Source: Shewanella vesiculosa (GTDB taxonomy: Bacteria > Pseudomonadota > Gammaproteobacteria > Enterobacterales > Shewanellaceae). Taken from it: a stretch of DNA of 64,000 nt. The stretch lies in contig NZ_CP073588.1 in the NCBI RefSeq assembly GCF_021560015.1, positions 1,984,001 through 2,048,000 on the forward strand, written 5' to 3'. Positions 47,518 to 57,429 of this stretch are shown here, one piece after another (positions within the stretch are counted from its first letter, which is position 1; the number at the start of each line of letters is the position of its first letter). A program made the position numbers and the translations under genes. The notes beneath the pieces are model-generated. The model was not told the origin of the DNA. It saw nothing but the letters and a program-made list of their open reading frames with translations, and made no database searches.

Positions 47518-49201
47518 TGTCTTGTAACCAGTTTTTAACTACTTGAGTGGAAAGTTCAGGCTCGTTAGCCACTAACGCTCTAATTGCTTTAATCATATCA
47601 TCATCTTTATGCAAATTAGGTATATGAATTGAGCCATCATCAGCATAACTGTATTCCGCCTCTTTAGTATTGAGCATACCTAAGGTATCTGCTGCATACT
47701 GATCTTCAATTTCTGCTAACTCATGTCCAGGACGAACATCATCTGGCATGTTGATCCCATTAGGATTGGTTAGCTTCTTAAGCATAGGACGAACCACAGC
47801 CAAGATAAGCACTAAAATAACAATCGCACCTAATGCTAGCTTAATTGCACGCCAAAACCATGGTTGTTCCCACATATCAGGTTCAGGTAACTCTTCAATT
47901 AGCTGATCCATAAAGGGAACTGTTACCACTTCAAGAGCATCACCACGCTGGGTACTAAACCCAACAGCGCCCTCGAGTAAACGACGAATATTAGTTAACT
48001 CTTGCTCAGTTCTCGCCACACGAGTGACCTGGCCATTTTCATCTACTTGCCCAGGTTTAAAGTTAATCGCTACTGACACACTCACACGGCGTACCACACC
48101 AATTTGCTGACGAGTATGGCTGATAGTTGTATCTAATTCATAATTACGAGTCGCTTCTTTTGAAGAATCGCCAGATACGGTTGAAGCAGTCGCTTCACCT
48201 GCAACTTGCGGAATATCAGACTCCATCGGCGGTTGATTACTTAGCGCACCAGGAATACCACCAGAACTTCCACCCGTTGAGTTACGTTCGATGGTCATTT
48301 CACTTCTAATAGCCGGTAAATCTGGTGAAAAACGTTTTGCGGTTTGTTCTACTGCAGTAAAGTTCATATTAACATCAACCTGAGAAGTAAAGTTCTCTGG
48401 GCCTAAGATAGGCATTAGGATTGAGTCAATTTTTTTACGGTATTCAGCTTCTTGTTGCTGCACGAGCTCTTGCTCACGACGTGCTCTTGCTGAGGTACCA
48501 TCTTGGCTACCTGAATTCAGCAAACGCCCATTTGAATCAGTTACCGTTACACGAGAAGGCTCTAACCCTTGAACAGCCGAACCAACAATATCAACAATCG
48601 CATCAATCTCTTCTTGGCCTAAACCACCACGGCGCACACTCACCACTACTGTTGCACTTGGCTTAGAAGCATTACGGGCAAAAACATTTTCTTTGGGTAA
48701 CGCTAAAATGACTTTAGCACGGCTAATACTTTTTAGTTCTTCAATAGCTCTGGCTAGGTTTTGTTCTTGGCTTTGTTTTAAGCGCGCTTGTTCCATACGT
48801 TGGCTAACACCAAAACCACTGTCTTGGCTTAAATAATCGTTAGCTTGAGTGCTACTTTGAATCCCCGCACGGCTAAGCAGTAACTTTACTTCTTGATATT
48901 TATCTTCAGGTACTTTCACCACATCGACGTTGATTTGATACTCGATTTGGTTTTTATCAAGCACATCTAAGACTTGGATCATCTCAGCGGTTTCCATTTT
49001 ACCAAGAGGTCGATAATCTGGCTCTTGTGCCCACATCATCACAAACACAGCGAGCGCTAGGCATATCGCTAGTGCCAAAATCATGATCACTTGGCGCATC
49101 ATATCTGCACCACCGATGCCGCCAAGCAGCCCAGATTTATTCTCTTGCTGGACGCCGCCATCAACTGTTGAATCTGAACCTACCATCATGTCTGTGCTCA
49201 C
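47510..49201 (-). CDS. fliF: FliF, flagellar MS-ring protein
   Basis: A 563-residue protein with two membrane helices (~residues 35-55 and 450-470) enclosing ring-building domains; PDYRPLG and KVILALPKENVFARNASKPSATVVV are typical. The C-terminal ~50 residues bind FliG. The start is GTG 49201 with a weak AGG box, 59 bases after fliE. Confidence 0.96.
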   Translation of the reverse strand: MSTDMMVGSDSTVDGGVQQENKSGLLGGIGGADMMRQVIMILALAICLALAVFVMMWAQEPDYRPLGKMETAEMIQVLDVLDKNQIEYQINVDVVKVPEDKYQEVKLLLSRAGIQSSTQANDYLSQDSGFGVSQRMEQARLKQSQEQNLARAIEELKSISRAKVILALPKENVFARNASKPSATVVVSVRRGGLGQEEIDAIVDIVGSAVQGLEPSRVTVTDSNGRLLNSGSQDGTSARARREQELVQQQEAEYRKKIDSILMPILGPENFTSQVDVNMNFTAVEQTAKRFSPDLPAIRSEMTIERNSTGGSSGGIPGALSNQPPMESDIPQVAGEATASTVSGDSSKEATRNYELDTTISHTRQQIGVVRRVSVSVAINFKPGQVDENGQVTRVARTEQELTNIRRLLEGAVGFSTQRGDALEVVTVPFMDQLIEELPEPDMWEQPWFWRAIKLALGAIVILVLILAVVRPMLKKLTNPNGINMPDDVRPGHELAEIEDQYAADTLGMLNTKEAEYSYADDGSIHIPNLHKDDDMIKAIRALVANEPELSTQVVKNWLQDNG

Positions 49202-49260
49202 AATACGTACCTGCTATATCTAATGTTGTTATATTATTTAGTGCTTAACGCTATCTGCAA

Positions 49261-49602
49261 CTAAACAGGCATACTCATAATTTCTTTATATGCTTCAACG
49301 AGTTTATTACGTACCTGCACCGTTGCTTCAAAGGCAACACCGGCTTTCTCACGCGCAATAACCGTATCAGAAAGGGTAACCGTCGTATCGCCCATGTCTA
49401 AACGAGTGGCTAAATTGGACGAGTTTTGTTGTAACTCATTGACAGTGCCGACAGCCTGAGACAATAACTGACTGAAATCGACGCCTGTGGTGTTATTCAC
49501 TTGCTGAGTAAGATTAGGTCGAATAGATGAGCCAATCGAAGGGGCTATTTCGCCACGAAGTGACTGCATTTCTTGCATTAATGGATTTGCGCTAATCTGC
49601 AT
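49261..49602 (-). CDS. fliE: FliE, flagellar hook-basal body adaptor protein
   Basis: A 113-residue rod adaptor between MS ring and rod. The helical family signature VIAREKAGVAFEATVQVRNKLVEAYKEIMSMPV is at the C-terminus. It has an AGGGAG box before ATG and is the first gene of the fliEFGHIJ operon behind a sigma-54 promoter. Confidence 0.95.
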   Translation of the reverse strand: MQISANPLMQEMQSLRGEIAPSIGSSIRPNLTQQVNNTTGVDFSQLLSQAVGTVNELQQNSSNLATRLDMGDTTVTLSDTVIAREKAGVAFEATVQVRNKLVEAYKEIMSMPV

Positions 49603-49659
49603 GATGTAACTCCCTTTCGTCGACTTTTTGACGACAATAATAACTAATAAAGAGTTAAA

Positions 49660-49674
49660 GCAATTTAGATGCCA
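49660..49674 (-). promoter_or_regulatory. Sigma-54 (-24/-12) promoter upstream of fliE
   Basis: Minus strand TTGGCATCTAAATTGCT has GG and GC separated by 10 bases and nearly full RpoN consensus. It lies about 58 bases before the fliE start. Confidence 0.82.
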
Positions 49675-49722
49675 ATATTAGAAGAAATATAATATGAGTA
49701 GATAAAATGGCGGGAAATAGAG

Positions 49723-49762
49723 AAAAAGTAACCGTTCCATTAGATAGGACAGGTTACTTTTT
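49723..49762 (-). terminator. Terminator after flrC
   Basis: AAAAAGTAACC (49723-49733) and GGTTACTTTTT (49752-49762) form an 11-base stem with an 18-base interior that can pair partly. On the minus strand the stem ends in five T. It is about 85 bases after the flrC stop and just upstream of the fliE promoter on the same strand, but flrC ends at 49846, so this hairpin lies downstream of flrC. Confidence 0.78.
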
Positions 49763-49845
49763 GCATCTTGACAGATGTTAGCAATAAATAAGCAAAGTTA
49801 ATTAGACTATAAATCATAAGGTTAATTAACCAATTACAGATAACG

Positions 49846-51195
49846 CTAAGCAGGAAGTTGAATGCCCATATCACGCATTTTGGCCATCTTATAACGTAAT
49901 GTTCGAGCACTTATACCGAGTTTTTCAGCGACCTTTTTTCGACTCCCCTGACATTGATTCAAGGTTTCTAAAATAATCACATGTTCTTGGGCCTTTAATT
50001 CGTCACCTAAGCCATCTACTTCAATAGACTGCTCTGTCTCTGCATATTCTGTGGGAACTAACTTCACATCAGCAGAGTCGATAATAATATCATTGACACC
50101 AATGTCATCATTTACTCGTAATATCAAGGCGCGTTGAATAACATTGTCTAACTCTCGCACATTACCCGGCCAGCGATGAGTCAGTAACCGTCGAGTTGCC
50201 GCATCATCAAGTTTAGGCACCGACGTCATATTCAATGCTTTAGCATGCTTCGCCAATAAATGACGTGCTAACGGAAGAATATCCGCAGGACGTTGGTTTA
50301 GTGCTGGCCACGTCAGTGGAAATACGTTAATGCGGTAATATAAATCTTCTCTGAATTCGCCAGACGTCGCCAACAATTTCAAATCGCGGTTTGAGGTTGC
50401 GAGAACTCTCACATCTAATTTTATGGTTTTACGGCCACCTAAACGCTCTACTTCGCGCTCTTGTAATACTCGCAATAACTTTGCTTGTAAGCCAAGTTCC
50501 ATTTCAGAAATCTCGTCAAGCAATATGGTGCCCCCCTGAGCTTGTTCGAACTTGCCTGGACAAGCTTGATAAGCACCAGTAAATGCACCTTTTTCATAAC
50601 CAAATAAGGTGGCTTCTAACATATTTTCTGGTATCGCCGCACAATTAATCGCAATAAATGGCTGCTCATTACGTTGGCTATGCTGGTGAATATACCGTGC
50701 CAGCACTTCTTTACCTGAACCACTCGGGCCCATGATCATGACCGAAGCATCTGACACCGCAACGCGCTGAGCCAGCGCCAACAATGCTAAACTTTTCTCA
50801 TCGGCAACCACGGGATTGTCGTGATTTTGTTTTAAAGGCAAATAGCGTGATACCTGATTTAATAACACTTCTGGTGCAAAAGGCTTAGCAAGATAATCTA
50901 CTGCGCCTAATTTCATCGCACTAACAGCACTGTTAATCGTGGCATATGCGGTCATTAATAATACCGGCACTTTAGGTTGATGTTGTTGTAAATAACTCAG
51001 CAAGCCCATACCACCGATGCCATCCATCTGCACATCGCTAATCACCATATCAAAGTGGTTTACTTTTAAGGCCAATATAGCCTCTTCAGCACTGCCAACA
51101 TCAACACAGTCGTAATGGGCAAGCATCAGTGTATCAAGCAATGCTTCACGTAAATCAGCATCATCTTCAACTAATAGAATATTTGCTTCAGCCAC
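49846..51195 (-). CDS. flrC: FlrC, sigma-54-dependent flagellar response regulator
   Basis: A 449-residue NtrC-type activator. The receiver domain has Asp54 (ISDVQMDG). The AAA+ domain has GPSGSGKEV, the sigma-54-contacting GAFTGA loop and GGTILLDEI. The C-terminal Fis-type helix-turn-helix ends SRKKVAEKLGISARTLRYKMAKM. GTG 51195 lies behind AGGAGG and overlaps the flrB stop by 8 bases. It activates class III flagellar promoters such as those of fliE, fliK and flhA (family knowledge). Confidence 0.95.
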   Translation of the reverse strand: MAEANILLVEDDADLREALLDTLMLAHYDCVDVGSAEEAILALKVNHFDMVISDVQMDGIGGMGLLSYLQQHQPKVPVLLMTAYATINSAVSAMKLGAVDYLAKPFAPEVLLNQVSRYLPLKQNHDNPVVADEKSLALLALAQRVAVSDASVMIMGPSGSGKEVLARYIHQHSQRNEQPFIAINCAAIPENMLEATLFGYEKGAFTGAYQACPGKFEQAQGGTILLDEISEMELGLQAKLLRVLQEREVERLGGRKTIKLDVRVLATSNRDLKLLATSGEFREDLYYRINVFPLTWPALNQRPADILPLARHLLAKHAKALNMTSVPKLDDAATRRLLTHRWPGNVRELDNVIQRALILRVNDDIGVNDIIIDSADVKLVPTEYAETEQSIEVDGLGDELKAQEHVIILETLNQCQGSRKKVAEKLGISARTLRYKMAKMRDMGIQLPA

Positions 51196-52408
51196 GCGCC
51201 ACCTCCTGATCACTCATTTTGTTAATGTGCGGAAAGCTCAAACGAATATGGCAACCCATACCGGGTTTACACGACAACTGTATCTGTCCACCATGGTTTC
51301 GTACTACCGACTGCACAACAGCTAAGCCTAAACCTGTACCTTGACTCTTTGTTGTAAAAAATGGCTCAAGTATTTGTTGCTGCATTGACGGTTCAAGCCC
51401 TTTGCCATTGTCAATAACATCCAATAATAGGCCATCAGGCGTTTCACTGGCGCTGACTTTTATTTTTGTGGCCCCAGCTTCAATACTGTTCATCACTAAA
51501 TTATTTACCGCAGAACTGAGCGCATTCGTATTGGCAAGCATTAATGAATGTGAAGTATCTTCAACAACCAGCTGACAATGTTTTTTATCTGCAATCGGTT
51601 CACAACTGGCCATCACCTGGCTGATTATCTCATCCATTGAAACAGATTCAGCCATTCCATCTTGGCGTCCTCTAGCCATAAGTAACATGTCATTTACTTG
51701 ACGCTCGAGTTCATTGAGTCGGTCAACCAACTTAGATTGAAACTTAGACCGTGCAGAATCGGTTAATTTAGGACTAGCAAGATTAGAAGCGTACAGAAGT
51801 GCTGCAGATAATGGGGTGCGTACCTGATGTGCTAACGTGGCCACCATTTTCCCTAACGCCGATAATCGTTGTAAATGAGATAGGTTTTTCTGCAGTAAAC
51901 GGGTTTCGGTAAGATCAGTTAACACAATTAACTGCCCAGGTTCAGGGGCTAACGGTGTAATAGCCAACTTTACCCGTCGACCATTTTTTAGCGACACTTC
52001 GTGTCCATCATCATCTTGAGGTGCAAAAGCACGATGAATAATATCAAACCAACGTAATCCTTGAAGAGGTCGGCCTAATAGCTCTGTTGCAACCGGATTA
52101 GCTAACGTCACAACACCATCACCATCAATGATCACCACGCCAGATGGCATAGCTTGAAGAATATGCGCCATTTGATTCGACATATTGGCGGCCTTACTGG
52201 AATATGAACTGACGAGAGACGTTGCTATGCCAGTGGCAATGAATGAGCTTGAGTGAACACGTCCCTGATTGGTATGACTTTGTACATTTGAATTCACGTC
52301 AATTGCAGACGTTTGTGTTTCCGCATCAGTGATAGCGAAAGACGAAGCTGACGCAGATAATTCAAAGTATGAATCGTCTGTCTGGGTTAACGCTCGTGCT
52401 GAATACAT
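51188..52408 (-). CDS. flrB: FlrB, flagellar sensor histidine kinase
   Basis: A 406-residue soluble kinase without membrane helices. It has a variable N-terminus (~1-90), a PAS-like domain (ILQAMPSGVVIIDGDGVVTLANPVATELLG), an H-box MVATLAHQVRTPL, then N-box NLVMNSIEAGA and G-boxes DNGKGL and GTGLGLAVV. It phosphorylates FlrC. ATG 52408 has GGAG 6 bases upstream and lies just after a sigma-54 box; the frame continues to 52498 but that would include the promoter. Confidence 0.94.
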   Translation of the reverse strand: MYSARALTQTDDSYFELSASASSFAITDAETQTSAIDVNSNVQSHTNQGRVHSSSFIATGIATSLVSSYSSKAANMSNQMAHILQAMPSGVVIIDGDGVVTLANPVATELLGRPLQGLRWFDIIHRAFAPQDDDGHEVSLKNGRRVKLAITPLAPEPGQLIVLTDLTETRLLQKNLSHLQRLSALGKMVATLAHQVRTPLSAALLYASNLASPKLTDSARSKFQSKLVDRLNELERQVNDMLLMARGRQDGMAESVSMDEIISQVMASCEPIADKKHCQLVVEDTSHSLMLANTNALSSAVNNLVMNSIEAGATKIKVSASETPDGLLLDVIDNGKGLEPSMQQQILEPFFTTKSQGTGLGLAVVQSVVRNHGGQIQLSCKPGMGCHIRLSFPHINKMSDQEVARG

Positions 52409-52447
52409 GGTCGCTCCGTCAAAAGAATAACATTTGACTAACCCAAT

Positions 52448-52462
52448 GCATTTACCGTGCCA
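52448..52462 (-). promoter_or_regulatory. Sigma-54 (-24/-12) promoter upstream of flrBC
   Basis: Minus strand TTGGCACGGTAAATGCA has TGGCACG exactly and GC 10 bases after GG. It leaves a leader of about 28 bases before flrB. FlrA is the expected activator. Confidence 0.82.
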
Positions 52463-52525
52463 AGCAATTATTTTGTCGTAGCTGAAACATCGGCGCACGG
52501 TTCCTCAGCAAGCTACGCAAACGAA

Positions 52526-52548
52526 AAAACACACTTTTAGTGTGTTTT
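52526..52548 (-). terminator. Rho-independent terminator after flrA
   Basis: AAAACACACT (52526-52535) and AGTGTGTTTT (52539-52548) form a 10-base stem with a 3-base loop. On the minus strand it is followed by more T. It separates flrA from flrBC. Confidence 0.88.
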
Positions 52549-52577
52549 CATTACAATATCAATCAATTACAGTTTAA

Positions 52578-54008
52578 TTATTCTTTACTTAAACCATATT
52601 TACGCATTTTTTCGACTAATGTGGTACGACGAATACCCAGCATTTCAGCCGCTCTTGCGACAACATTATCTTGCTGTTCGAGCGCCTGACGGATCATATC
52701 GATTTCTAATTCGGCCAGTAAGTCTTTTAAATTAACCCCTTCCGGCGGTAATTCACTTGGAAAGCGAGTTTCAGGTATTTCGACAGGCTCTTCATCACTG
52801 AATATCGACGCTAACGCATCACGTTCTAGCTGTTCTTCACTGACTTCAATACAATATTCTGGCACATCAATATAACGATACTTATGCGGTAAATCGTTGA
52901 CATCAACCAGTCCGCCTGGGTACAAAATCGTTAAGCGCTCAATTAAGTTTGATAATTCACGAACATTACCGGACCAAGGATGCTCTTTTAATGATTCAAT
53001 GGCTCGTTGAGTAAAGCGAACCTTACCGCGGCCTTCATTAAACACTCGGTTAACGAGTTCGTGCAGCAGTAACGGCACATCATCACGTCGCTCACTTAAC
53101 GCCGGCATTTCGATTGGGAACACATTTAATCGATAAAACAAATCTTCACGAAATTCATTATCTACAATCATGGTTTCAAGGTCGCGATGCGTAGCCGCCA
53201 CAATACGTACATCTGTGGCAATCGTTTTACTGCCACCAACACGCTCAAAAACTTTTTCTTGCAATACACGCAACAACTTAACTTGCATCTGCAATGGCAT
53301 GTCACCGATCTCATCGAGAAATAGCGTACCGCCTTCAGCCATTTCAAAACGACCTTTACGTGCAGATATTGCCCCGGTAAAAGAGCCCTTCTCATGGCCA
53401 AATAACTCACTTTCAAGTAACTCAGCAGGAATAGCACCACAGTTAACAGGAATAAATGGGCCATCACGTCGTTCAGACAAATAATGAATATTACGTGCAA
53501 CCACTTCTTTACCAGTGCCAGATTGCCCCAACACTAATACAGTTGCATCAGAACTAGATACTTGACTAATCAAGTGTCTAACATTAGCAATACCTTCACT
53601 GCGCCCCACTAGGCTTCTGAATAACTTAGTCTGATTACCGTTTGTTAAGGTATGCTCGCGTTTTGCTTGACCAAACACTTGGCAAAAATGCAATAACTCA
53701 GTAAGTTGCGGATAATTTATCGGTTCTTCGATCAGCCCAAGTACATTTGATAGATGAATCTCAATATCACCCAGCAAGAGTATGGGTTGCCAAGGAGCTG
53801 CAGCGATAATATTTTTAATACTATCGACATCGATATTTTCATTCACAATGACAACTGCTCGGTACCGAGAAAGCTCGACTAAGGCTGCTAAAGATTCATT
53901 AGAAACAATGTCACATTGCTCGCCTAAGAATTCTAAAATACAGCACAAACGGGTCACGCGCTCTGATGGGGTACCGACAATTAAAATTCGTTGTTCTATT
54001 TGCATCAT
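52578..54008 (-). CDS. flrA: FlrA, master sigma-54-dependent flagellar activator
   Basis: A 476-residue FleQ/FlrA-type regulator. The N-terminal FleQ domain (~1-125) lacks a phospho-acceptor Asp pattern. The AAA+ core has GQSGTGKEVVARNIH, a GSFTGA loop (Ser in place of the more common Ala) and GGTLFLDEIGDMP. The C-terminal helix-turn-helix ends ARAAEMLGIRRTTLVEKMRKYG. It switches on class II genes including flrBC. In homologues it binds c-di-GMP and FlhG (family knowledge). It is monocistronic, with a terminator behind and a long gene-free region in front. Confidence 0.95.
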   Translation of the reverse strand: MMQIEQRILIVGTPSERVTRLCCILEFLGEQCDIVSNESLAALVELSRYRAVVIVNENIDVDSIKNIIAAAPWQPILLLGDIEIHLSNVLGLIEEPINYPQLTELLHFCQVFGQAKREHTLTNGNQTKLFRSLVGRSEGIANVRHLISQVSSSDATVLVLGQSGTGKEVVARNIHYLSERRDGPFIPVNCGAIPAELLESELFGHEKGSFTGAISARKGRFEMAEGGTLFLDEIGDMPLQMQVKLLRVLQEKVFERVGGSKTIATDVRIVAATHRDLETMIVDNEFREDLFYRLNVFPIEMPALSERRDDVPLLLHELVNRVFNEGRGKVRFTQRAIESLKEHPWSGNVRELSNLIERLTILYPGGLVDVNDLPHKYRYIDVPEYCIEVSEEQLERDALASIFSDEEPVEIPETRFPSELPPEGVNLKDLLAELEIDMIRQALEQQDNVVARAAEMLGIRRTTLVEKMRKYGLSKE

Positions 54009-55154
54009 TCAGAAGGCCAAAAGCTCTTGTTATAGGTATTTATTCGGAATGGTTGCGTCGCACACAGCAACAAAAACCAAAGTACATTGCAGCCATAACA
54101 GCTGACAACACTGACAGTATTCTAGCATTATTCCTAAAACATGATCGTAAATCCGCAAAATTCTGGGTAGAAAAACGAACTTAGGGATAAATATTGTATT
54201 ATCAGCTCACCATAAGCAAGCACCAGTTACATTTTATCTACATTGAGCCACATTTTAATAGCAATATGCTGTTTTTTTATTCGAAAAATCTAATGAACCA
54301 AGTTAGTATCACCTTAATGCATCAATATACCGTAGTAAAAATTTCAGCTTAACTGAGTCGCAAATCTAAAAATACATTAAGTAATAATATTAACCTAAAC
54401 CAATCTCAAATCACTGTTCAGATCTAGGTAAATGTAATTTACATATTTATAGATTTATAGATTTACACTCGGTATACCAATGAATTACCACCATAAAATT
54501 GTTCGAACTCTTAATGGTCTCCTTTTATAAATAAGTGGTCTACTGTAGACAGTATCATCGCCTTGAGTGTCCTTAACATGACCGTTAATTGTCATTTACA
54601 AAAGGAGGTTTTATAGCAATCCGTTGCAGTGATAATCCTCAAAGGTAAATTTAACAATCGCTCTCTGTCGCTTAGCTATACGATGAAATGTCACTTCAAC
54701 TTTAAAAGCCTCGCTATGAATATAACTTAATTATGCTGATTAAAATCATTCTTACTCATCAGTTTTACTACTATAATAATCGTCAGAAAAGCTACACACC
54801 TAGGCGTTGAAAGTAACCTCCAGAGCAATACAAAAACTTTCGATTTCAAACAACAATTAATGCTAACGAGAATAAATATTAACCTTAACGGTTCGCTTAA
54901 TGCGATACCATTTCAATAGGTTTTGGTTTATACAGAGAATTAAACGAGGTGAAATATAGCAGAAAAATCTAATTAATCAAAAGCTTAAGGGTAACAGGCT
55001 GATTGCAAGAGTTAATAGGAAATAGATTGTTTTTTTATAAACATACAACCTAACTCATGGTTAAATTGTTTTAACATTAATTATAAAAGGCTGTGTATCG
55101 TCCTCATAAGAAAAGCATTACTATGAGGCATGAGACCTGTGTCTCCATTATAAA
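54009..55154. other. Long gene-free region upstream of flrA
   Basis: About 1.15 kb of AT-rich DNA without a convincing open frame on either strand. The flrA promoter must lie near 54010-54150, but no clear boxes were fixed. Notable bits are a 13-base palindrome, GTCTAC-T-GTAGAC (54538-54550), and a perfect ribosome-site-like AAAAGGAGG (54600-54608) not followed by a start codon. It might hold a small RNA, operator sites or a decayed gene. Confidence 0.6.
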
Positions 55155-55183
55155 AAAGCCACTCACCCTAGGTGAATGGCTTT
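55155..55183 (-). terminator. Rho-independent terminator after fliS
   Basis: A 13-base stem, AAAGCCACTCACC (55155-55167) and GGTGAATGGCTTT (55171-55183), with a 3-base loop and one G-U pair on the minus strand, then a T6 run. It ends the flaG-fliD-fliS transcript. Confidence 0.9.
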
Positions 55184-55226
55184 ATACGCTAAGTCTCATT
55201 TTGGTTTTATACGAGATACAGTGTAT

Positions 55227-55631
55227 TTAGCTTGCTTCGGAAGTTATGTGATGTTTATCTTGAGGAATTGCATCCCAACCTTCTTTAAGAGTTCTTAACA
55301 CACTTACAGCATCATCTATTGCTTGTGCGTCATTTCTCAAATTGGCTTCGGTTACTTTTAAAATGATAAAATCATACAACTTACTTAAGTTTCCAGCAAT
55401 TTCTCCGCCTTCATCCATGTTCAAACTACTATTAAGTCCATTAATAATGCCTATAGCTTTGCCAATAAACAGACCTTTATTGATCATATCACCATTTTCA
55501 ATAGCATAGCGACTTTGAGCAAGTCTTTCTAAACCACCAGCAAACATCATCTGAATAATACGGTGTGGTGAAGCGACTGCAATCTCGCTGTCAATAGAAA
55601 CCTTACGGTATGACTGTAAAGAACTTCTCAT
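55227..55631 (-). CDS. fliS: FliS, flagellin export chaperone
   Basis: A 134-residue helical chaperone that binds the C-terminus of flagellin. The family N-terminus is LQSYRKVSIDSEIAVASPHRIIQMMFAGGLERL, followed by GLNSSLNMDEGGEIAGNLSKLYDF. It lies 6 bases downstream of the FliT-like gene and is followed by a strong terminator. Confidence 0.95.
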   Translation of the reverse strand: MRSSLQSYRKVSIDSEIAVASPHRIIQMMFAGGLERLAQSRYAIENGDMINKGLFIGKAIGIINGLNSSLNMDEGGEIAGNLSKLYDFIILKVTEANLRNDAQAIDDAVSVLRTLKEGWDAIPQDKHHITSEAS

Positions 55632-55637
55632 AATAAC

Positions 55638-55964
55638 CTACCTATTTGAATCAATATTTTGATAAACCTTAATTTGTCGTTCATGAGTTCGCTTTAAATT
55701 TAATAAGCTTTGTCGATGAGACATTACTTTTAAACATCTGCTAATAAAGGTGTCAGTCAATAATAATTGTTCAGACAAGGAACTCGCAAATGTATCATCA
55801 ACCGCATCATGTATCATTGAGTCAATGTATAATTGACGCTCTCCTATAGATTCAAGCAATAATGATACCAACTTGTCAGATTGCTCATTCTCGGCAGGAG
55901 TTTTCTCAATTTGATTTAACGTATCTTCAATAGTCTCGTTAATCAGTTCAAGTTCAGCGTTCAA
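55638..55964 (-). CDS. Small FliT/FlaI-like flagellar protein
   Basis: A 108-residue, highly helical, acidic protein between fliD and fliS, the position of fliT in enterics and flaI in Vibrio. It has no membrane segment or clear motif; the C-terminal QSLLNLKRTHERQIKVYQNID is basic and coiled-coil-like. Assignment as a FliD-type chaperone rests on location, size and helicity, not on recognised sequence. Confidence 0.7.
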   Translation of the reverse strand: MNAELELINETIEDTLNQIEKTPAENEQSDKLVSLLLESIGERQLYIDSMIHDAVDDTFASSLSEQLLLTDTFISRCLKVMSHRQSLLNLKRTHERQIKVYQNIDSNR

Positions 55965-55978
55965 TCAATTAATTCCTA

Positions 55979-57343
55979 TTATGCTCTCACTACACCTGGG
56001 AGAGAATTTAATCTATCAGCTAAACCAGAGCTTTGCTGGTTTAGTTGGGCAACAATCAAATCCATAGCGTTGAATTGTTTAAGAAGACGAGACTGAAGTT
56101 GCTCCATTTTCAAGCTAAAGACTTCACGTTGATCAGTCAGTCTTTTCGTCTCTTCAGTGTATGAGTTATTACGATTATCAATAACACCGCCAGATTTGGT
56201 GTAACTTTTTGCTAATTCATCAAATTTGTAAGCTAAACCCGTATCACTTGTTGAAAATACCCCCTCAACAAGTGACATATTATTATTTACAGCATCGGTT
56301 AAGCGAGTGTCATCAATCTTTAATTTACCTTCATTATCGGTAGAGATACCAAGCTCATACAATGCAGATTCGACACCATCGACACTGACTCTTTCACTAA
56401 CCGTTTTTCGTAATTGAGACTCTAATGACCTAATAATAGAATCGCCCTGGAGGGCGGAAGCTTTATCTTTATCAACATCATAAGAAGACAATTTGTCGAT
56501 AGATGAAATCAAGGTATTGTAAGCTTCAACAAAACCTTCAATATTCTTTTTAACTGAATCAGTATCTTGCTTAATCGATAGTGTTGAAGTGGCGCCGATA
56601 TCTGCTTTAGTCAAAGATAGAGTAACGCCTGTAATAGCATCATCTATAGTGTTACTTTGTGAGGTTAATTTCTGTCCATCAACATAAATAATAGAGTTAG
56701 CAGCACTTTGCAGAGTTTCTAGATTAGCACCATTAAACATATCAGATAATCCAGTACCGCTAGAGTCAACGGCAGACACTGAAACTTGATTATCGGTTCC
56801 AGAATCATTGGCGGTAAAAACAAGTCGGCTTCCTGCATCACTTTTAATCACTGTGGCAGTAACACCGGAGTTATCTGAAGCATTATTAATTTTTGAAGCA
56901 ATAGCAGAAAGGTTATCAGCAGGATCAATCGCTACTGAAAAACTTGTACCATTAACAGATAAATCTAAACTGCCTTGGCCAACGGCAAGAGTCGGATCTG
57001 CGACATTTGCCCCCGCAACTTTGTGAGAAAGTGCAAGTTGCTCGACTTTAACGGAATAGTTACCAGGTTGAGCATATTGATCAGCTTTGGCTGTAAAAAA
57101 TGCACTATCTCCTGTCGATACAATTCGAGAATTGAGTAACTCACCGCTTTGAAGTTTTTTAATAGCATCTTGAAAGTTCGATAAACCGCTTTTTAAAGTG
57201 CCCATAGCAGAGACTTTAGCATTTAGTTGAGTTTCTTTTTGGGTAAACAAGGCTTCTTTGGGTTGTTTCTCAGCGTTGACAAGTACACTGACGATATTTG
57301 AGATATCTAACCCAGAACCAATACCTGTCGCAGTTAAAGCCAT
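55979..57343 (-). CDS. fliD: FliD, flagellar filament cap protein
   Basis: A 454-residue cap protein (HAP2). The N-terminal family motif is GIGSGLDISNIVSVLVNAEKQPKEALFTQKE; a variable exposed centre and the C-terminal coiled-coil domain (RLTDQREVFSLKMEQLQSRLLKQFNAMDLIVAQLNQQ) follow. It is exported to the filament tip and follows flaG after 86 bases. Confidence 0.96.
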   Translation of the reverse strand: MALTATGIGSGLDISNIVSVLVNAEKQPKEALFTQKETQLNAKVSAMGTLKSGLSNFQDAIKKLQSGELLNSRIVSTGDSAFFTAKADQYAQPGNYSVKVEQLALSHKVAGANVADPTLAVGQGSLDLSVNGTSFSVAIDPADNLSAIASKINNASDNSGVTATVIKSDAGSRLVFTANDSGTDNQVSVSAVDSSGTGLSDMFNGANLETLQSAANSIIYVDGQKLTSQSNTIDDAITGVTLSLTKADIGATSTLSIKQDTDSVKKNIEGFVEAYNTLISSIDKLSSYDVDKDKASALQGDSIIRSLESQLRKTVSERVSVDGVESALYELGISTDNEGKLKIDDTRLTDAVNNNMSLVEGVFSTSDTGLAYKFDELAKSYTKSGGVIDNRNNSYTEETKRLTDQREVFSLKMEQLQSRLLKQFNAMDLIVAQLNQQSSGLADRLNSLPGVVRA

Positions 57344-57429
57344 TGAAGCCTCCGTTGAACCAATTAATCATCTAAAATAATAGCTGCATAAATCAAAGCT
57401 AAAACTAAAGTCAGTATTTATACAAAGAA

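Noticed and set aside
54600..54608. AAAAGGAGG as the ribosome site of a missed small gene
   Set aside because: No start codon follows within a usable distance; the downstream frame begins with TTTTATAG and closes at once.
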